The notes under the pieces were generated by a model, which was given only the letters and a program-made list of their open reading frames with translations, ran no database searches and was not told the DNA's origin. DNA of 64,000 nucleotides from an uncultured Ruminococcus sp. (lineage in GTDB: Bacteria > Bacillota > Clostridia > Oscillospirales > Acutalibacteraceae): positions 1-64,000 of the forward strand of contig CACXMR010000001.1 of assembly GCA_902768825.1 (NCBI GenBank). The letters run 5' to 3'. Positions 27,497 to 35,573 of this stretch are shown here, piece after piece; the stretch's first letter is position 1; every line of letters starts with the position of its first letter. A program made the translations under genes and the position numbers.

Positions 27497-28651
27497 GTGA
27501 AAAGCATACTGATATGCGCTTCCCGTATGTCGCATATAATCAACTTTCATCTGCCCTACATCAGATATTTTAAGGAAAGGGGCTATGAGGTACATATCGC
27601 CGCAGAAAATGCCAGTGAGCATCCACTGATTGACCGCTGCTTTGATATGCCCTTTGTCAAAAACCCCGTCTCCCCCAAAAACCTCAGCACAATAAGCAAG
27701 CTTAAAAAGCTGATAAAGCAAAACAGCTATACTATGGTATACTCAAACTCTACTCTTGCCGGGGCCGCCCTGAGAATGGCTGTAAAGCGTGCAGGCAAAA
27801 ACCGCCCTTATTGTGTACATATCTCCCACGGTTATATGTTTGACGACAAAAAAGGAGTCAGGTCGGTGGTTTACCGCACCGCAGAAAAGCTCACCGCCTC
27901 AGTAACGGATTCTCTTGTGGTGATGAACAGCGAGGACCTCATGCTTGCAAGGAAATATCGGCTTGGGAAAAATGTTTTTTTCACCTGGGGAATGGGGCTT
28001 CGCAGTGAGCTTTTTCCGGAAATAGGTGAAGCAGAGCGTAAGGCCTGCCGCAATAAGCTGGGATTTGCTGACAATACTGTGATCCTTTTGTGTGTTGGTG
28101 AGTTTTCCGGAAGAAAAAACCAGGCCCTTCTTATAAAAGCTCTTGACGCTCTCCGTCAGAAGCACAGGAATGTCGCCATTGTATTTGCAGGCGACGGTGC
28201 GGATCTTGCAGATTGCCGCAGCCTTGCAGAGAGACTGGAGCTTGACTCACATATACGCTTTTTAGGTCATACCAAAGACGTGAACACTCTTTATCGCAGC
28301 TGTGACGTCCTCATCAGCGGAGCACTGATGGAGGGACTTCCCTTTAATGTAATGGAGGCCCTTCACTGTAATATGCCCGTGATAGCGTCACGGATAAAAG
28401 GGCACATCGACCTTATCGAAAATAACAAAAACGGGCTGCTTTTTGACCCGCTTGCAGACAATCCGGCTCAGAAGCTGGCAGAGGTCTTGGAAGGCTATCT
28501 GGACAGCCCGGAATTACAGCAAAGGCTTAAGGCTAATGCCTTTCTGGAAAAGAAATATTATATTGAAAGCGTTGAACCGAAGCTGCTGAGCATACTTGAC
28601 AAGGACTTTGACGATACGCAAATCAAGATCCCGGAGGTATCCATTTTATGA
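27497..28651 (+). CDS. Family GT4 glycosyltransferase
   Basis: A GT-B fold glycosyltransferase of about 384 aa. The C-terminal half has VGEFSGRKNQALLIKAL, FAGDGADLADC, FLGHTKDVNTLYRSCDVLIS and EGLPFNVMEALHC, where EG...NVMEAL is the E-X7-E nucleotide-sugar site of GT4. The GTG at 27497 has GAGG eight bases upstream; GTG at 27488 is in the same frame. It lies 18 bases after the exporter ATPase and overlaps the next gene by 4 bases. The sugar is unknown. Confidence 0.9.
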   Translation: MKSILICASRMSHIINFHLPYIRYFKERGYEVHIAAENASEHPLIDRCFDMPFVKNPVSPKNLSTISKLKKLIKQNSYTMVYSNSTLAGAALRMAVKRAGKNRPYCVHISHGYMFDDKKGVRSVVYRTAEKLTASVTDSLVVMNSEDLMLARKYRLGKNVFFTWGMGLRSELFPEIGEAERKACRNKLGFADNTVILLCVGEFSGRKNQALLIKALDALRQKHRNVAIVFAGDGADLADCRSLAERLELDSHIRFLGHTKDVNTLYRSCDVLISGALMEGLPFNVMEALHCNMPVIASRIKGHIDLIENNKNGLLFDPLADNPAQKLAEVLEGYLDSPELQQRLKANAFLEKKYYIESVEPKLLSILDKDFDDTQIKIPEVSIL

Positions 28652-29934
28652 AGAAGCGAATACTTAGTTTTTTCACTGTCGCCATCATGCTGTTGTGTAT
28701 TTTCCCTACGACAGCGCTTGCAGTGGGTGATGTGATAGATTTTACAAGGGACAGCCTGAATCTTTATCCTGAGCAGAGCTATCAGCTCACACTCAAATCC
28801 GCCGCCGATATCACAGAATACAGATCCTCCGACCCGAATATTGTTTCCGTCAATGAATCCGGTCTGGTAAAGGCTATCCACTCTGGCTCCTCTATCATCA
28901 CAGTCACAGACAACAAGGGCAACCAGGCTGCCTGCACTGTCACCGTACACACCGGAACAGCTCCTAAAAGCGTGGAGCTTGGCACCCAGAGCATAGACCT
29001 TTATGAGGGCGACACCTACACTCTTGAAGCATCCGTTTTGCCGGCTGACGCTGACGATACGAGACTATATTTTACAAGCTCTGACGAAACTGTGGCAAAG
29101 GTTGACAAGGACGGCGTCATCAAGGCTCTCAAGTCCGGCGTGGCTGTCATTTCAGTTGAATCCTCCAGCACCGCCGTTTCATCAAAGTGCATGGTAAAGG
29201 TCAATACAAAGCAGGGGCACACCAGCTTCAGCGTTGCCATAACAGGCGTGCTCTACTCCATTGCCGGTGATAAGAAGGCAAACATGGTGGTTGAGCTGAA
29301 GAGTGAGACCGCTGAGGAACGCACCACAACCGACGCAGACGGAATGTTTTATTTTGAAAATATCGTCCAGGGCGACTATACAATGAATATTTACCGCACA
29401 AAGCAGTCCAAAAAGGCTGTTGCCAGCGGTAAGATTTCAATAGGCGCCCATGACATGAGTATGTCGTGTATTATCAATGATAAGGAAGTGGTCATTCTCC
29501 ATCAGAGCGACACAGCAGGAACGGCTGCCATAAAGGATATTACCCTCGAAAAGACCACAGTAAACCTTGAGGTAGGCAGCTCTTATGATATGGTTTTCAA
29601 GGTCAAGCCCTCAAATGCCGCACTGCCCACCATGAACGGTGTGTCTGACAATACCCGTGTTGCCATGGTAGACATTGACGGAAGGATCACAGGCCTTGCA
29701 GAAGGAAGCGCAACTATAACCTTTAAAACCTCCGACGGCAAGTTTTCAAGGAGCTGTAAGGTCGTTGTCGTATCCTCCGCAAGCACTACATACAGCTGGA
29801 TAATCATTATCCTCGAATCGACCATCGTTATACTCATAGTTACACTGTTTGCAGTTTCCTACAGAAGGTTCCTCAAAAACAAGGAGCGTGAAGAGGGTCT
29901 TATTCCTCCCACCAGAAGAAGGAGCAAGAAATGA
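28648..29934 (+). CDS. Membrane-anchored Ig-like (Big_2) domain protein
   Basis: A 428-aa exported protein. A signal peptide ending in TTALAVG is followed by two bacterial Ig-like domains (Big_2; phrases VSVNESGLVKAIHSGSSIITV and VAKVDKDGVIKALKSG), a carboxypeptidase-regulatory-like or SpaA-like domain with TTDADGMFYFENIVQGDY, a third Big_2 domain, a transmembrane helix (IIIILESTIVILIVTLFAV) and a short basic tail. Its start overlaps the GT4 stop (ATGA). Location in the export operon suggests a cell-wall role linked to the polysaccharide. Confidence 0.82.
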   Translation: MKKRILSFFTVAIMLLCIFPTTALAVGDVIDFTRDSLNLYPEQSYQLTLKSAADITEYRSSDPNIVSVNESGLVKAIHSGSSIITVTDNKGNQAACTVTVHTGTAPKSVELGTQSIDLYEGDTYTLEASVLPADADDTRLYFTSSDETVAKVDKDGVIKALKSGVAVISVESSSTAVSSKCMVKVNTKQGHTSFSVAITGVLYSIAGDKKANMVVELKSETAEERTTTDADGMFYFENIVQGDYTMNIYRTKQSKKAVASGKISIGAHDMSMSCIINDKEVVILHQSDTAGTAAIKDITLEKTTVNLEVGSSYDMVFKVKPSNAALPTMNGVSDNTRVAMVDIDGRITGLAEGSATITFKTSDGKFSRSCKVVVVSSASTTYSWIIIILESTIVILIVTLFAVSYRRFLKNKEREEGLIPPTRRRSKK

Positions 29935-29935
29935 T

Positions 29936-30646
29936 ATGATCATTGCAGCTATTGTCGCAGGAGGAAGCGGTTCCCGCATGGGCACCGAGCTTCCAAAGCA
30001 GTTTATGGAGCTTGAGGGTGTGCCTGTGATTGTCAGGACAGTCAGGGCATTCCTCTCCCACAGCTCAGTTGACGCCGCTATAATCGGCATTAACCCATCA
30101 TATTATGACTATGCAAGGACCCTGCCAGGTCTTTATGACCAAGATGGCAGGGTCCATATTACAATGGGCGGTCCTGACCGCAACAGCACTATAGAAAATA
30201 TTATCGGCTATGCTATTTCACACCTGGGCTGCACCGACCAGGATGTTGTGCTTTCTCACGATGCCGTCCGCCCCTTTGTGTCTCCGAGGATGATCAGCGA
30301 CAGCATTTCAGCTATGGAGACCTGTGAGATATGCACAACTGCCATACCGGAAACCGATACCGTTGCCGTTGCAGACAAAGCACTTAACGTCAGCTCTTTT
30401 CCGGACAGAAGCACCCTCTATCGCGTACAGACGCCTCAGACCTTCCGTATCGGCTCGTTCCTCAAGGTGTGGACACCCCTTACTCCGGCAGAAAAAGCCC
30501 GTGCAACCGACGTGTGCAGCCTCTATCGCCAATGCGGGTACAATATCAGGCTTATACAGGGTGAGCTGACTAACATAAAGCTTACCTACCCTGAAGATGT
30601 CAGTTTTGCACAAGCTATTATCCACAAGGCGGAGCTTTGTCAATAA
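29936..30646 (+). CDS. TarI/IspD-family cytidylyltransferase
   Basis: A 236-aa nucleotidyltransferase starting MIIAAIVAGGSGSRMG (ATG at 29936, GGAG upstream). It carries the family features GGSGSRMG, LPKQFMEL, SHDAVRPFVSPRMI and VQTPQTFR. IspD (methylerythritol pathway) and TarI (ribitol-5-phosphate cytidylyltransferase) share these. The middle and C-terminal segments (DRNSTIENII, GELTNIKLTYPEDVSFA) resemble TarI more, and the location in an envelope polysaccharide operon favours a CDP-alditol role. IspD function remains possible. Confidence 0.82.
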   Translation: MIIAAIVAGGSGSRMGTELPKQFMELEGVPVIVRTVRAFLSHSSVDAAIIGINPSYYDYARTLPGLYDQDGRVHITMGGPDRNSTIENIIGYAISHLGCTDQDVVLSHDAVRPFVSPRMISDSISAMETCEICTTAIPETDTVAVADKALNVSSFPDRSTLYRVQTPQTFRIGSFLKVWTPLTPAEKARATDVCSLYRQCGYNIRLIQGELTNIKLTYPEDVSFAQAIIHKAELCQ

Positions 30647-30834
30647 TATAAACAATTGCAATTATGTCGCAGCTGGAAAATCATAGAAATATTACATAAA
30701 TTTAACCACTGTTAGTGCATTTTGTATACTCAATGCAGTGTTTTTGCCTGTTTCTTCCCTATCATATTGTACGTATTACACAATCTTGATGGATATTATC
30801 TCCTCGTTTTCTAAGTTTTTATTTTAAAAACCGA

Positions 30835-30863
30835 TTGACTTATAGAGAACACTATGCTATAAT
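30835..30863 (+). promoter_or_regulatory. Strong promoter of the small KTGD protein gene
   Basis: TTGACT (30835-30840), 17 bases, TATAAT (30858-30863), near consensus. A TTGCAA...TTGCAA direct repeat (30871-30887) lies between it and the AAGGAGG site. Confidence 0.8.
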
Positions 30864-30910
30864 GTATGTGTTGCAAGTAGATTGCAATTAATTAAGGAGG
30901 ATGTATTATC

Positions 30911-31159
30911 ATGAGAATCAAGAAAACTTTCTTTGTAGCCCTCACAACTGTTGCTGCTGCACTTGCACTTTCACTTTCTGCTGGTGCTGTAGGTCTCGGC
31001 GAGACAAGCGATACTCCCAAGCCCTCAGAGAAGCCCGGTGACGATGTAAAGACAGGCGATAACAGCTCTGCAGTTGTTGCTATCGTTGCTACAACAGGCG
31101 TTGCTGCTCTTGGCACAGCTATCGTAGCTACAAAGATGAAGAAGAAGGCTTCCAAGTAA
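30911..31159 (+). CDS. Small exported protein with KTGD-helix-Lys tail
   Basis: An 82-aa protein made of little more than a signal peptide (RIKKTFFVALTTVAAALAL), a ~25-residue Pro/Glu/Lys segment and the tail VKTGDNSSAVVAIVATTGVA, ending ALGTAIVATKMKKK. It could be a minimal surface-anchored peptide or a membrane component of the anchoring path of the larger KTGD proteins. A near-consensus promoter, AAGGAGG and its own terminator suggest high expression. Confidence 0.75.
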   Translation: MRIKKTFFVALTTVAAALALSLSAGAVGLGETSDTPKPSEKPGDDVKTGDNSSAVVAIVATTGVAALGTAIVATKMKKKASK

Positions 31160-31185
31160 TTCTTGGTAAATGCTTTTGACTTGAG

Positions 31186-31222
31186 AATGAAGGCGCATTC
31201 TTCGGATGCGTCTTCATTTTTT
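31186..31222 (+). terminator. Terminator of the small KTGD protein gene
   Basis: AATGAAGGCGCAT (31186-31198) and ATGCGTCTTCATT (31206-31218) form a 13-bp stem with one G-T pair, then T6. Confidence 0.85.
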
Positions 31223-31276
31223 CTTTATGCTGATGTTTTATTTTTATAATTTAAAACCATGAAAGGACGTGTCGTG

Positions 31277-32314
31277 ATGAAACTAAAAAAATCCGTATCT
31301 GCTTTACTTGCGTTTTTCATGCTGATACCGGCATTGACAGGCTGCTCAAATGAGAAGATCCAGACTGACCCCTATAACCCACTTATTCCTGTTCCTCCGG
31401 GCACCAGTCAGGTGTCACAGACCGTCTCACAAAGCTCTACTCCCACCCCGCAGCCCTCTGATTCTTCAGTGTTGGCCCCTGCTGTTTGGAAGGTGGAAAA
31501 CAGCGCCGGTAACTACATCTATATGATGGGCACCATACATATGGGCGATGACTCTGTCTATAATTTGCCGGACTATGTAAATAACGCTTATGATTACAGC
31601 GAATCACTGGCGGTTGAGGCTGACATCACCTCCTACCTGGAGGATACCTCCAAGGCTGCAGCACTTGTCTCTACAATGACCTATACTGACGGAACCACAA
31701 TAAAGGATCATATCTCAGAGGAGACCTATAACAAGGCCGTAGAGCGGCTTGAGAGCTTCGGCTTATACAATGCCGCCTACGATAAAATGATGCCCTTTGT
31801 CTGGACCTCGCTGCTGGGCAACACTATCATTGGCAACACTGGCCTGGACATTTATAAGGGCGTGGATGTGGTATTCCTGAAAAAGGCACAGCAGGACCAA
31901 AAGCCCGTAAACGAGATAGAATCTGTGGAAATGCAGTTTGAAATATTCAATTCCTACTCCGACGAGCTTAACGACCTATTGATAGCCCAGATACTCGATC
32001 CGAATTACGGCACCTATATGGTCAATGTCACAAAAGAGCTGTACAACCGCTGGAAGAATGGTACTATCGATTCGGATCTTCTCATATCATCAAACTTCGT
32101 TAACAACACGACAGAAAACTACCCGTTATATCAGGAGTATCTCGAGAAGCTTGTTTATGACAGGAATAAGAGTATGACTAAGGCAGTGGAACAGTTTGTT
32201 GATTCCGGCTCAAAGGTATTCTTCATGGTGGGTGTGCTGCACTTCGTCGGAGATCAGGGCGTTGTGAAGCTGCTCCAGAATGACGGCTATACAGTCACAC
32301 GAGTCACCGCATAA
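31277..32314 (+). CDS. TraB/GumN-family lipoprotein
   Basis: A 345-aa predicted lipoprotein starting MKLKKSVSALLAF (ATG at 31277, AAAGGA nine bases upstream). The lipobox is ALTGC. After a Ser/Thr/Pro-rich linker comes a TraB/GumN domain with YIYMMGTIHMGDDSVY and, near the C-terminus, MVGVLHFVGDQGVVKLL. The two GTIHMG/VLHFVG histidine motifs are typical; some members are thought to be metal-dependent proteases. The substrate is unknown. It stands between two convergent terminators. Confidence 0.85.
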   Translation: MKLKKSVSALLAFFMLIPALTGCSNEKIQTDPYNPLIPVPPGTSQVSQTVSQSSTPTPQPSDSSVLAPAVWKVENSAGNYIYMMGTIHMGDDSVYNLPDYVNNAYDYSESLAVEADITSYLEDTSKAAALVSTMTYTDGTTIKDHISEETYNKAVERLESFGLYNAAYDKMMPFVWTSLLGNTIIGNTGLDIYKGVDVVFLKKAQQDQKPVNEIESVEMQFEIFNSYSDELNDLLIAQILDPNYGTYMVNVTKELYNRWKNGTIDSDLLISSNFVNNTTENYPLYQEYLEKLVYDRNKSMTKAVEQFVDSGSKVFFMVGVLHFVGDQGVVKLLQNDGYTVTRVTA

Positions 32315-32337
32315 TTTAAGCATTAACTTATTACACA

Positions 32338-32377
32338 AAACCACGACAGTTCACATGGAGCTTGCCGTGGTTTGTTT
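32338..32377 (+). terminator. Terminator-like hairpin after the TraB-family gene
   Basis: AAACCACG (32338-32345) and CGTGGTTT (32366-32373), 20-base loop, then a short T-rich tract. Weaker than the others. Confidence 0.5.
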
Positions 32378-32391
32378 ATTATGACAGACAC

Positions 32392-32423
32392 AAAAAACCT
32401 CCCACAGTTTTACCTGCGGGAGG
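32392..32423 (-). terminator. Terminator of the starch-binding protein gene
   Basis: On the minus strand CCTCCC...GGGAGG with an extended CAG/CTG inner stem (32398-32423) and T6 (A-run 32392-32397). Confidence 0.85.
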
Positions 32424-32456
32424 CTTTGTTTGTTTAGTTAACAGAGAGATATGTAA

Positions 32457-34175
32457 TTATTTCTCTGAAGCCTTTTTCTTGGATGCTACAAGTGCTACAC
32501 CGAGAGCTGCAACTGCAACTACTGCGATAGCGATAGGCATTGTTGCGTCGCCTGTCTTAGGAGCATCGGGCTTTACGGGTACGGGCTCACCAGAAGCCTC
32601 GCCCTGTGAAGGCTGCTCGCTGGGCTGCTCTGAAGGCTCCTCGGGCTCTGCAAGAACTTCCTCAACGAATGCGCCGGCATAATCTTCCCAAGCACCGTTG
32701 TTGTACTTAAACTTTGTCTTCTCAACGCCCTTGCCCTTCTTAGGCTCTGAGCCAACCTCTACAACATAAACCTGACCTGCGTTTGCAGCGGGATCGATGT
32801 CGAGGTCTGCAGTCTGATAGCCGATTTCGCCAGCCTTGATCTGATCGTCAGTCTTGCCGCTGCCGAAGATGATCTTCTGTGCGCCGAAGGGGATCCTTGC
32901 CTGCCATACGTCAGTGCCGGGGATCTGAGTCATCTTTGTGCCGGGGAATGCTACAGGATGATTATTGGGTGTGCCGTCCTCGTTGGTCTCTGCTACCCAA
33001 CCATAATCGTTGTTCTCAAGATCGTATGTTCTGCCGTAGCCGCTGTCCCACCAGTAAGCATATACTTCATCCCACTGTGTATAGCTGTTATCGAAGTAGA
33101 TGTAATCCTTAATGGTTGTAACGGTAGTTGTGGGCTCTACAGGCTCCTCTGAAGGCTCCTCACTGGGCTCCTCTGAAGGCTCCTCGCTGGGCTCCTCTGA
33201 AGGCTCCTCGCTGGGCTCTTCTGAAGGCTCCTCACTGGGCTCCTCTGAAGGCTCCTCGCTGGGCTCCTCGCTGGGCTCCTCTGTAGCGTCAACTACTTCA
33301 TAGGTTACAGGCCAGAATTCAAAACCGTCCTCTGCGAAGTTAAAGCCTTCCTCGTTAACTGCTGACTCAGCATTGTTCATTGCAGCGGGAGAAACGATAG
33401 TTGTGTTGAGCTTAACTATGAGCTTCTGACCCTCACCTACTGTTGCGCTGCAGTTGGTCTGGCTGTTCTGTGTGCGGTCGTAATCAACCTCATACTCGCC
33501 CCAGCTGTATTCCCAAGCGCCGTCTGCACGAACCTTGAACTCGTATGTGCCAGCTACATCTACTGTAGCCTCATAAACGCCGTCGCCGTCCTCATCGGTC
33601 ATAGCTACGTCGCCGCCCCACTCATTGAAGCCGCCGATTACGCCAAGAGTAGTGAAGGGGATCTTCTGCTCTGCCTCGGGCTCCTCGGGCTCCTCTGTAG
33701 CGTCAACAACCTCGAAGGTTACAGGCCAGAAATCATAGCCGTCCTCTGCGAAGTCAAAGTCTTCCTCGTTAACAACTGAATCAGCATTAGCCTTAGCAGC
33801 GTCATCAACCTTAGTTGTGTCGAGCTTTACTACGAGCTTCTGACCCTCAGCTACTGTTGCGCTGCAGTTGGTCTGGCTGTTCTGTGTTCTGTCATAGTCA
33901 GCCTCGTATACGCCCCAGCTGTAGCTCCAAGCGCCGTCTGCACGAACTTTGAACTCATAAGTGCCAGCCACCTCTACGGTTGCCTCAAAGACGCCGTCGC
34001 CATCATCGTCTGTCATCTCAACATCGCCGCCCCACTCATTGAAGCCGCCGATTACGCCGAAGGTGTGACCTGCTGCTTCAAACTCTGCAGCAGAGGCAGT
34101 GGGCATTGCAACGATAGCAACTGAACCTACAAGTGCAGCTGCGAGAGCAATACCAAGAATTTTCTTTACCTGCAT
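32457..34175 (-). CDS. Surface starch-binding protein: two X25/SusE-like modules, repeat linker, CBM26-like module
   Basis: A 572-aa secreted protein without any recognisable catalytic domain. A signal peptide ending in SASA precedes two similar Ig-fold modules (about 30-155 and 170-300), each with VIGGFNEWGGDV, TYEFKVRADGAW and RTQNSQTNCSATV. A (SEEP)n linker follows, then a CBM26-like module at about 350-500 (IYFDNSYTQWDEVYAYWWD, AFPGTKMTQIPGTDVW, IIFGSG, YQTADLDI), and a tail APKTGDATMPIAIAV with helix and KKKASEK. It probably holds starch at the cell surface. The module assignment is from motif recognition only. Confidence 0.82.
   Translation of the reverse strand: MQVKKILGIALAAALVGSVAIVAMPTASAAEFEAAGHTFGVIGGFNEWGGDVEMTDDDGDGVFEATVEVAGTYEFKVRADGAWSYSWGVYEADYDRTQNSQTNCSATVAEGQKLVVKLDTTKVDDAAKANADSVVNEEDFDFAEDGYDFWPVTFEVVDATEEPEEPEAEQKIPFTTLGVIGGFNEWGGDVAMTDEDGDGVYEATVDVAGTYEFKVRADGAWEYSWGEYEVDYDRTQNSQTNCSATVGEGQKLIVKLNTTIVSPAAMNNAESAVNEEGFNFAEDGFEFWPVTYEVVDATEEPSEEPSEEPSEEPSEEPSEEPSEEPSEEPSEEPSEEPSEEPSEEPVEPTTTVTTIKDYIYFDNSYTQWDEVYAYWWDSGYGRTYDLENNDYGWVAETNEDGTPNNHPVAFPGTKMTQIPGTDVWQARIPFGAQKIIFGSGKTDDQIKAGEIGYQTADLDIDPAANAGQVYVVEVGSEPKKGKGVEKTKFKYNNGAWEDYAGAFVEEVLAEPEEPSEQPSEQPSQGEASGEPVPVKPDAPKTGDATMPIAIAVVAVAALGVALVASKKKASEK
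33151..33282 (-). repeat. 24-bp tandem repeats encoding the (SEEP)n linker
   Basis: About five and a half copies of a 24-bp unit encoding SEEPSEEP. Single-base variants mark individual copies. Length polymorphism between strains would be expected. Confidence 0.85.
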
Positions 34176-34203
34176 GGAAATCTTCCTCCTAACTAAAATA
34201 TAA

Positions 34204-34225
34204 TAAAGTCCTCAACAGGACTTTA
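34204..34225 (-). promoter_or_regulatory. Leader hairpin of the starch-binding protein gene
   Basis: TAAAGTCCT (34204-34212) and AGGACTTTA (34217-34225) form a perfect 9-bp stem with a 4-base loop between promoter and ribosome site, at the very 5' end of the predicted mRNA. It may stabilise the transcript. Confidence 0.55.
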
Positions 34226-34234
34226 CCTACGATG

Positions 34235-34263
34235 ATTATATACTAAAACCCACCAAAAATCAA
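34235..34263 (-). promoter_or_regulatory. Promoter of the starch-binding protein gene
   Basis: Minus strand TTGATT (34258-34263) and TATAAT (34235-34240), 17-base spacing. Confidence 0.75.
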
Positions 34264-34572
34264 GATTATTTTATCTCTTTTAATTTTTTTAATTTACCAA
34301 AAATGGACTTTTTATGCATATTCACTAAAAATTCAATAATTTATATTTCTATGATGGAATAATGGAGCAAAATATTGTATATTTTTGCCATCATAAATCT
34401 CCATTTATTGTGCAACAATCAATTAAATTTGGTTACAAATTTATTACAATCTTGTTATATTTCCATCACATATCAACATATGTGGAAAACTCTGCCACTG
34501 TCATTATTCCTTCCGAAAAATAAGACAGACCGAATAAAAAAAATCCCTGTCGAAAGTGGAAGATCCATACTG
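34264..34572. other. AT-rich intergenic stretch
   Basis: Between the divergent promoters of the starch-binding gene and the zinc-ribbon gene. Very AT-rich, with no open frame that has a ribosome site and no clear hairpin or RNA. I see nothing functional here beyond possible upstream promoter elements. Confidence 0.5.
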
Positions 34573-34602
34573 TTGACAAACAGCCGGAAATAGGGATATA
34601 AT
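34573..34602 (+). promoter_or_regulatory. Promoter of the zinc-ribbon protein gene
   Basis: TTGACA (34573-34578) and TATAAT (34597-34602), both consensus, with an 18-base spacer. Confidence 0.75.
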
Positions 34603-34630
34603 AGACTAATCAAACAAGAATTGAGGAAAA

Positions 34631-35143
34631 ATGATGAAATACTGCACAAAATGCAAAAAGGTGTACGCAAACGATAAAACAGAGGTTTGTCCTAAGTGCC
34701 GAAGAGAGCTGATAAGTGATCCTAACAGCTTTTCACCTGTAGACCTGGTCACCGCTAACGGCTTTGAGCTTGAGCGGATAGGCGCCGCACTCAAGGATGA
34801 GGGGATCCCGTTTACCACCCGTGAGGTAAAGCGTGACATGGGAATAAGCATTATGAACGCAGCTCCTCCGGAAAACTGTATCGTTACCGTTCCCTTGGGG
34901 CACTATAAACAAGCATCGGAGCTTCTTATAGGCATCGGAGCCATGGACGAAGCCGAGGAATTGAAGGATGAGGATATAGAAAAGCTTTCCGAAGAGGAAA
35001 ACAGCAAGGAAAAGGAAGAGCCTCTCACAAAGAGCACTTTTAACAAGGTGGTGCTTATTGTGATGTTCGTCATCCTCGTGGGAATCACCATTGCTCTGGC
35101 GGATATCATCGGAAGGTTTATCAATCCGTCCTTTTATCAGTAA
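34631..35143 (+). CDS. Zinc-ribbon membrane protein with DUF2007-like domain
   Basis: A 170-aa protein. Residues 1-25 form a zinc ribbon (YCTKCKKVYANDKTEVCPKC). Residues ~40-105 resemble the DUF2007 fold (NGFELERIGAALKDEGIPF), proposed to be a small signal-transduction domain. A Glu/Lys-rich linker and one C-terminal transmembrane helix follow. The start could be 34631 or 34634 (adjacent ATGs after GAGG). A cytoplasmic sensor or adaptor tethered to the membrane is plausible but unproven. Confidence 0.7.
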   Translation: MMKYCTKCKKVYANDKTEVCPKCRRELISDPNSFSPVDLVTANGFELERIGAALKDEGIPFTTREVKRDMGISIMNAAPPENCIVTVPLGHYKQASELLIGIGAMDEAEELKDEDIEKLSEEENSKEKEEPLTKSTFNKVVLIVMFVILVGITIALADIIGRFINPSFYQ

Positions 35144-35162
35144 TAATACTCACACAAAACAC

Positions 35163-35203
35163 AACAGCGCAGCCGGCAAAAGCTCAGGCTACGCTGTTTT
35201 TTT
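35163..35203 (+). terminator. Terminator of the zinc-ribbon protein gene
   Basis: AACAGCGCAGCC and GGCTACGCTGTT form a stem with one mismatch, followed by T-run to 35203. Confidence 0.75.
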
Positions 35204-35458
35204 ACACGGTATCAGTCAGGGGTGCAGGGATGAGCCGCATTCCCTTTTCCTGATATCGGCATTATTTTTCCGCAAAAGACATACAGTCTGTGCAGACGCT
35301 CTCCGATGCGGAGTCTATGCGTGTCCCGACGCTGATACGGTCAAGGGAGCAGTTATCGCAGCTCCTGCAATGATGTCTGCACTGTTCGACTGTGCACCTT
35401 ATGCTTCTGTTTATGCTTTCCAAGAAAAAAACCTCTTTTCCCCGCCTGAGCGGTACTT
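35204..35458. other. Non-coding or decayed stretch
   Basis: About 250 bases between the terminator of the zinc-ribbon gene and the inverted-repeat element. Open frames crossing it have no ribosome site and their translations match nothing I recognise. It may be a decayed gene fragment or the remains of a mobile element. Confidence 0.35.
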
Positions 35459-35519
35459 GGGAACCACTGAATAAATCACATCCTACGGATATGAGTACAA
35501 GATTTGATCAGTGCTTCCC
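35459..35519. repeat. MITE-like inverted-repeat element
   Basis: GGGAACCACTGAATAAATC (35459-35477) and GATTTGATCAGTGCTTCCC (35501-35519) are inverted copies matching at 16 of 19 positions, with a 23-base centre. The size and imperfect terminal repeats look like a miniature inverted-repeat element or the joined ends of a lost insertion sequence. No transposase is present. Confidence 0.5.
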
Positions 35520-35573
35520 TAATAGCATTTCCCGGAAGCTTCATTTTCATACACGGAAATATTCCGGCAATGA

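Noticed and set aside
33151..33282. Regular repeat array considered as CRISPR
   Set aside because: Units are contiguous 24-bp in-frame coding repeats without unique spacers.
35091..35474. Plus-strand open frame overlapping the zinc-ribbon gene end
   Set aside because: Starts inside a real gene, crosses a terminator and has no ribosome site or known match.
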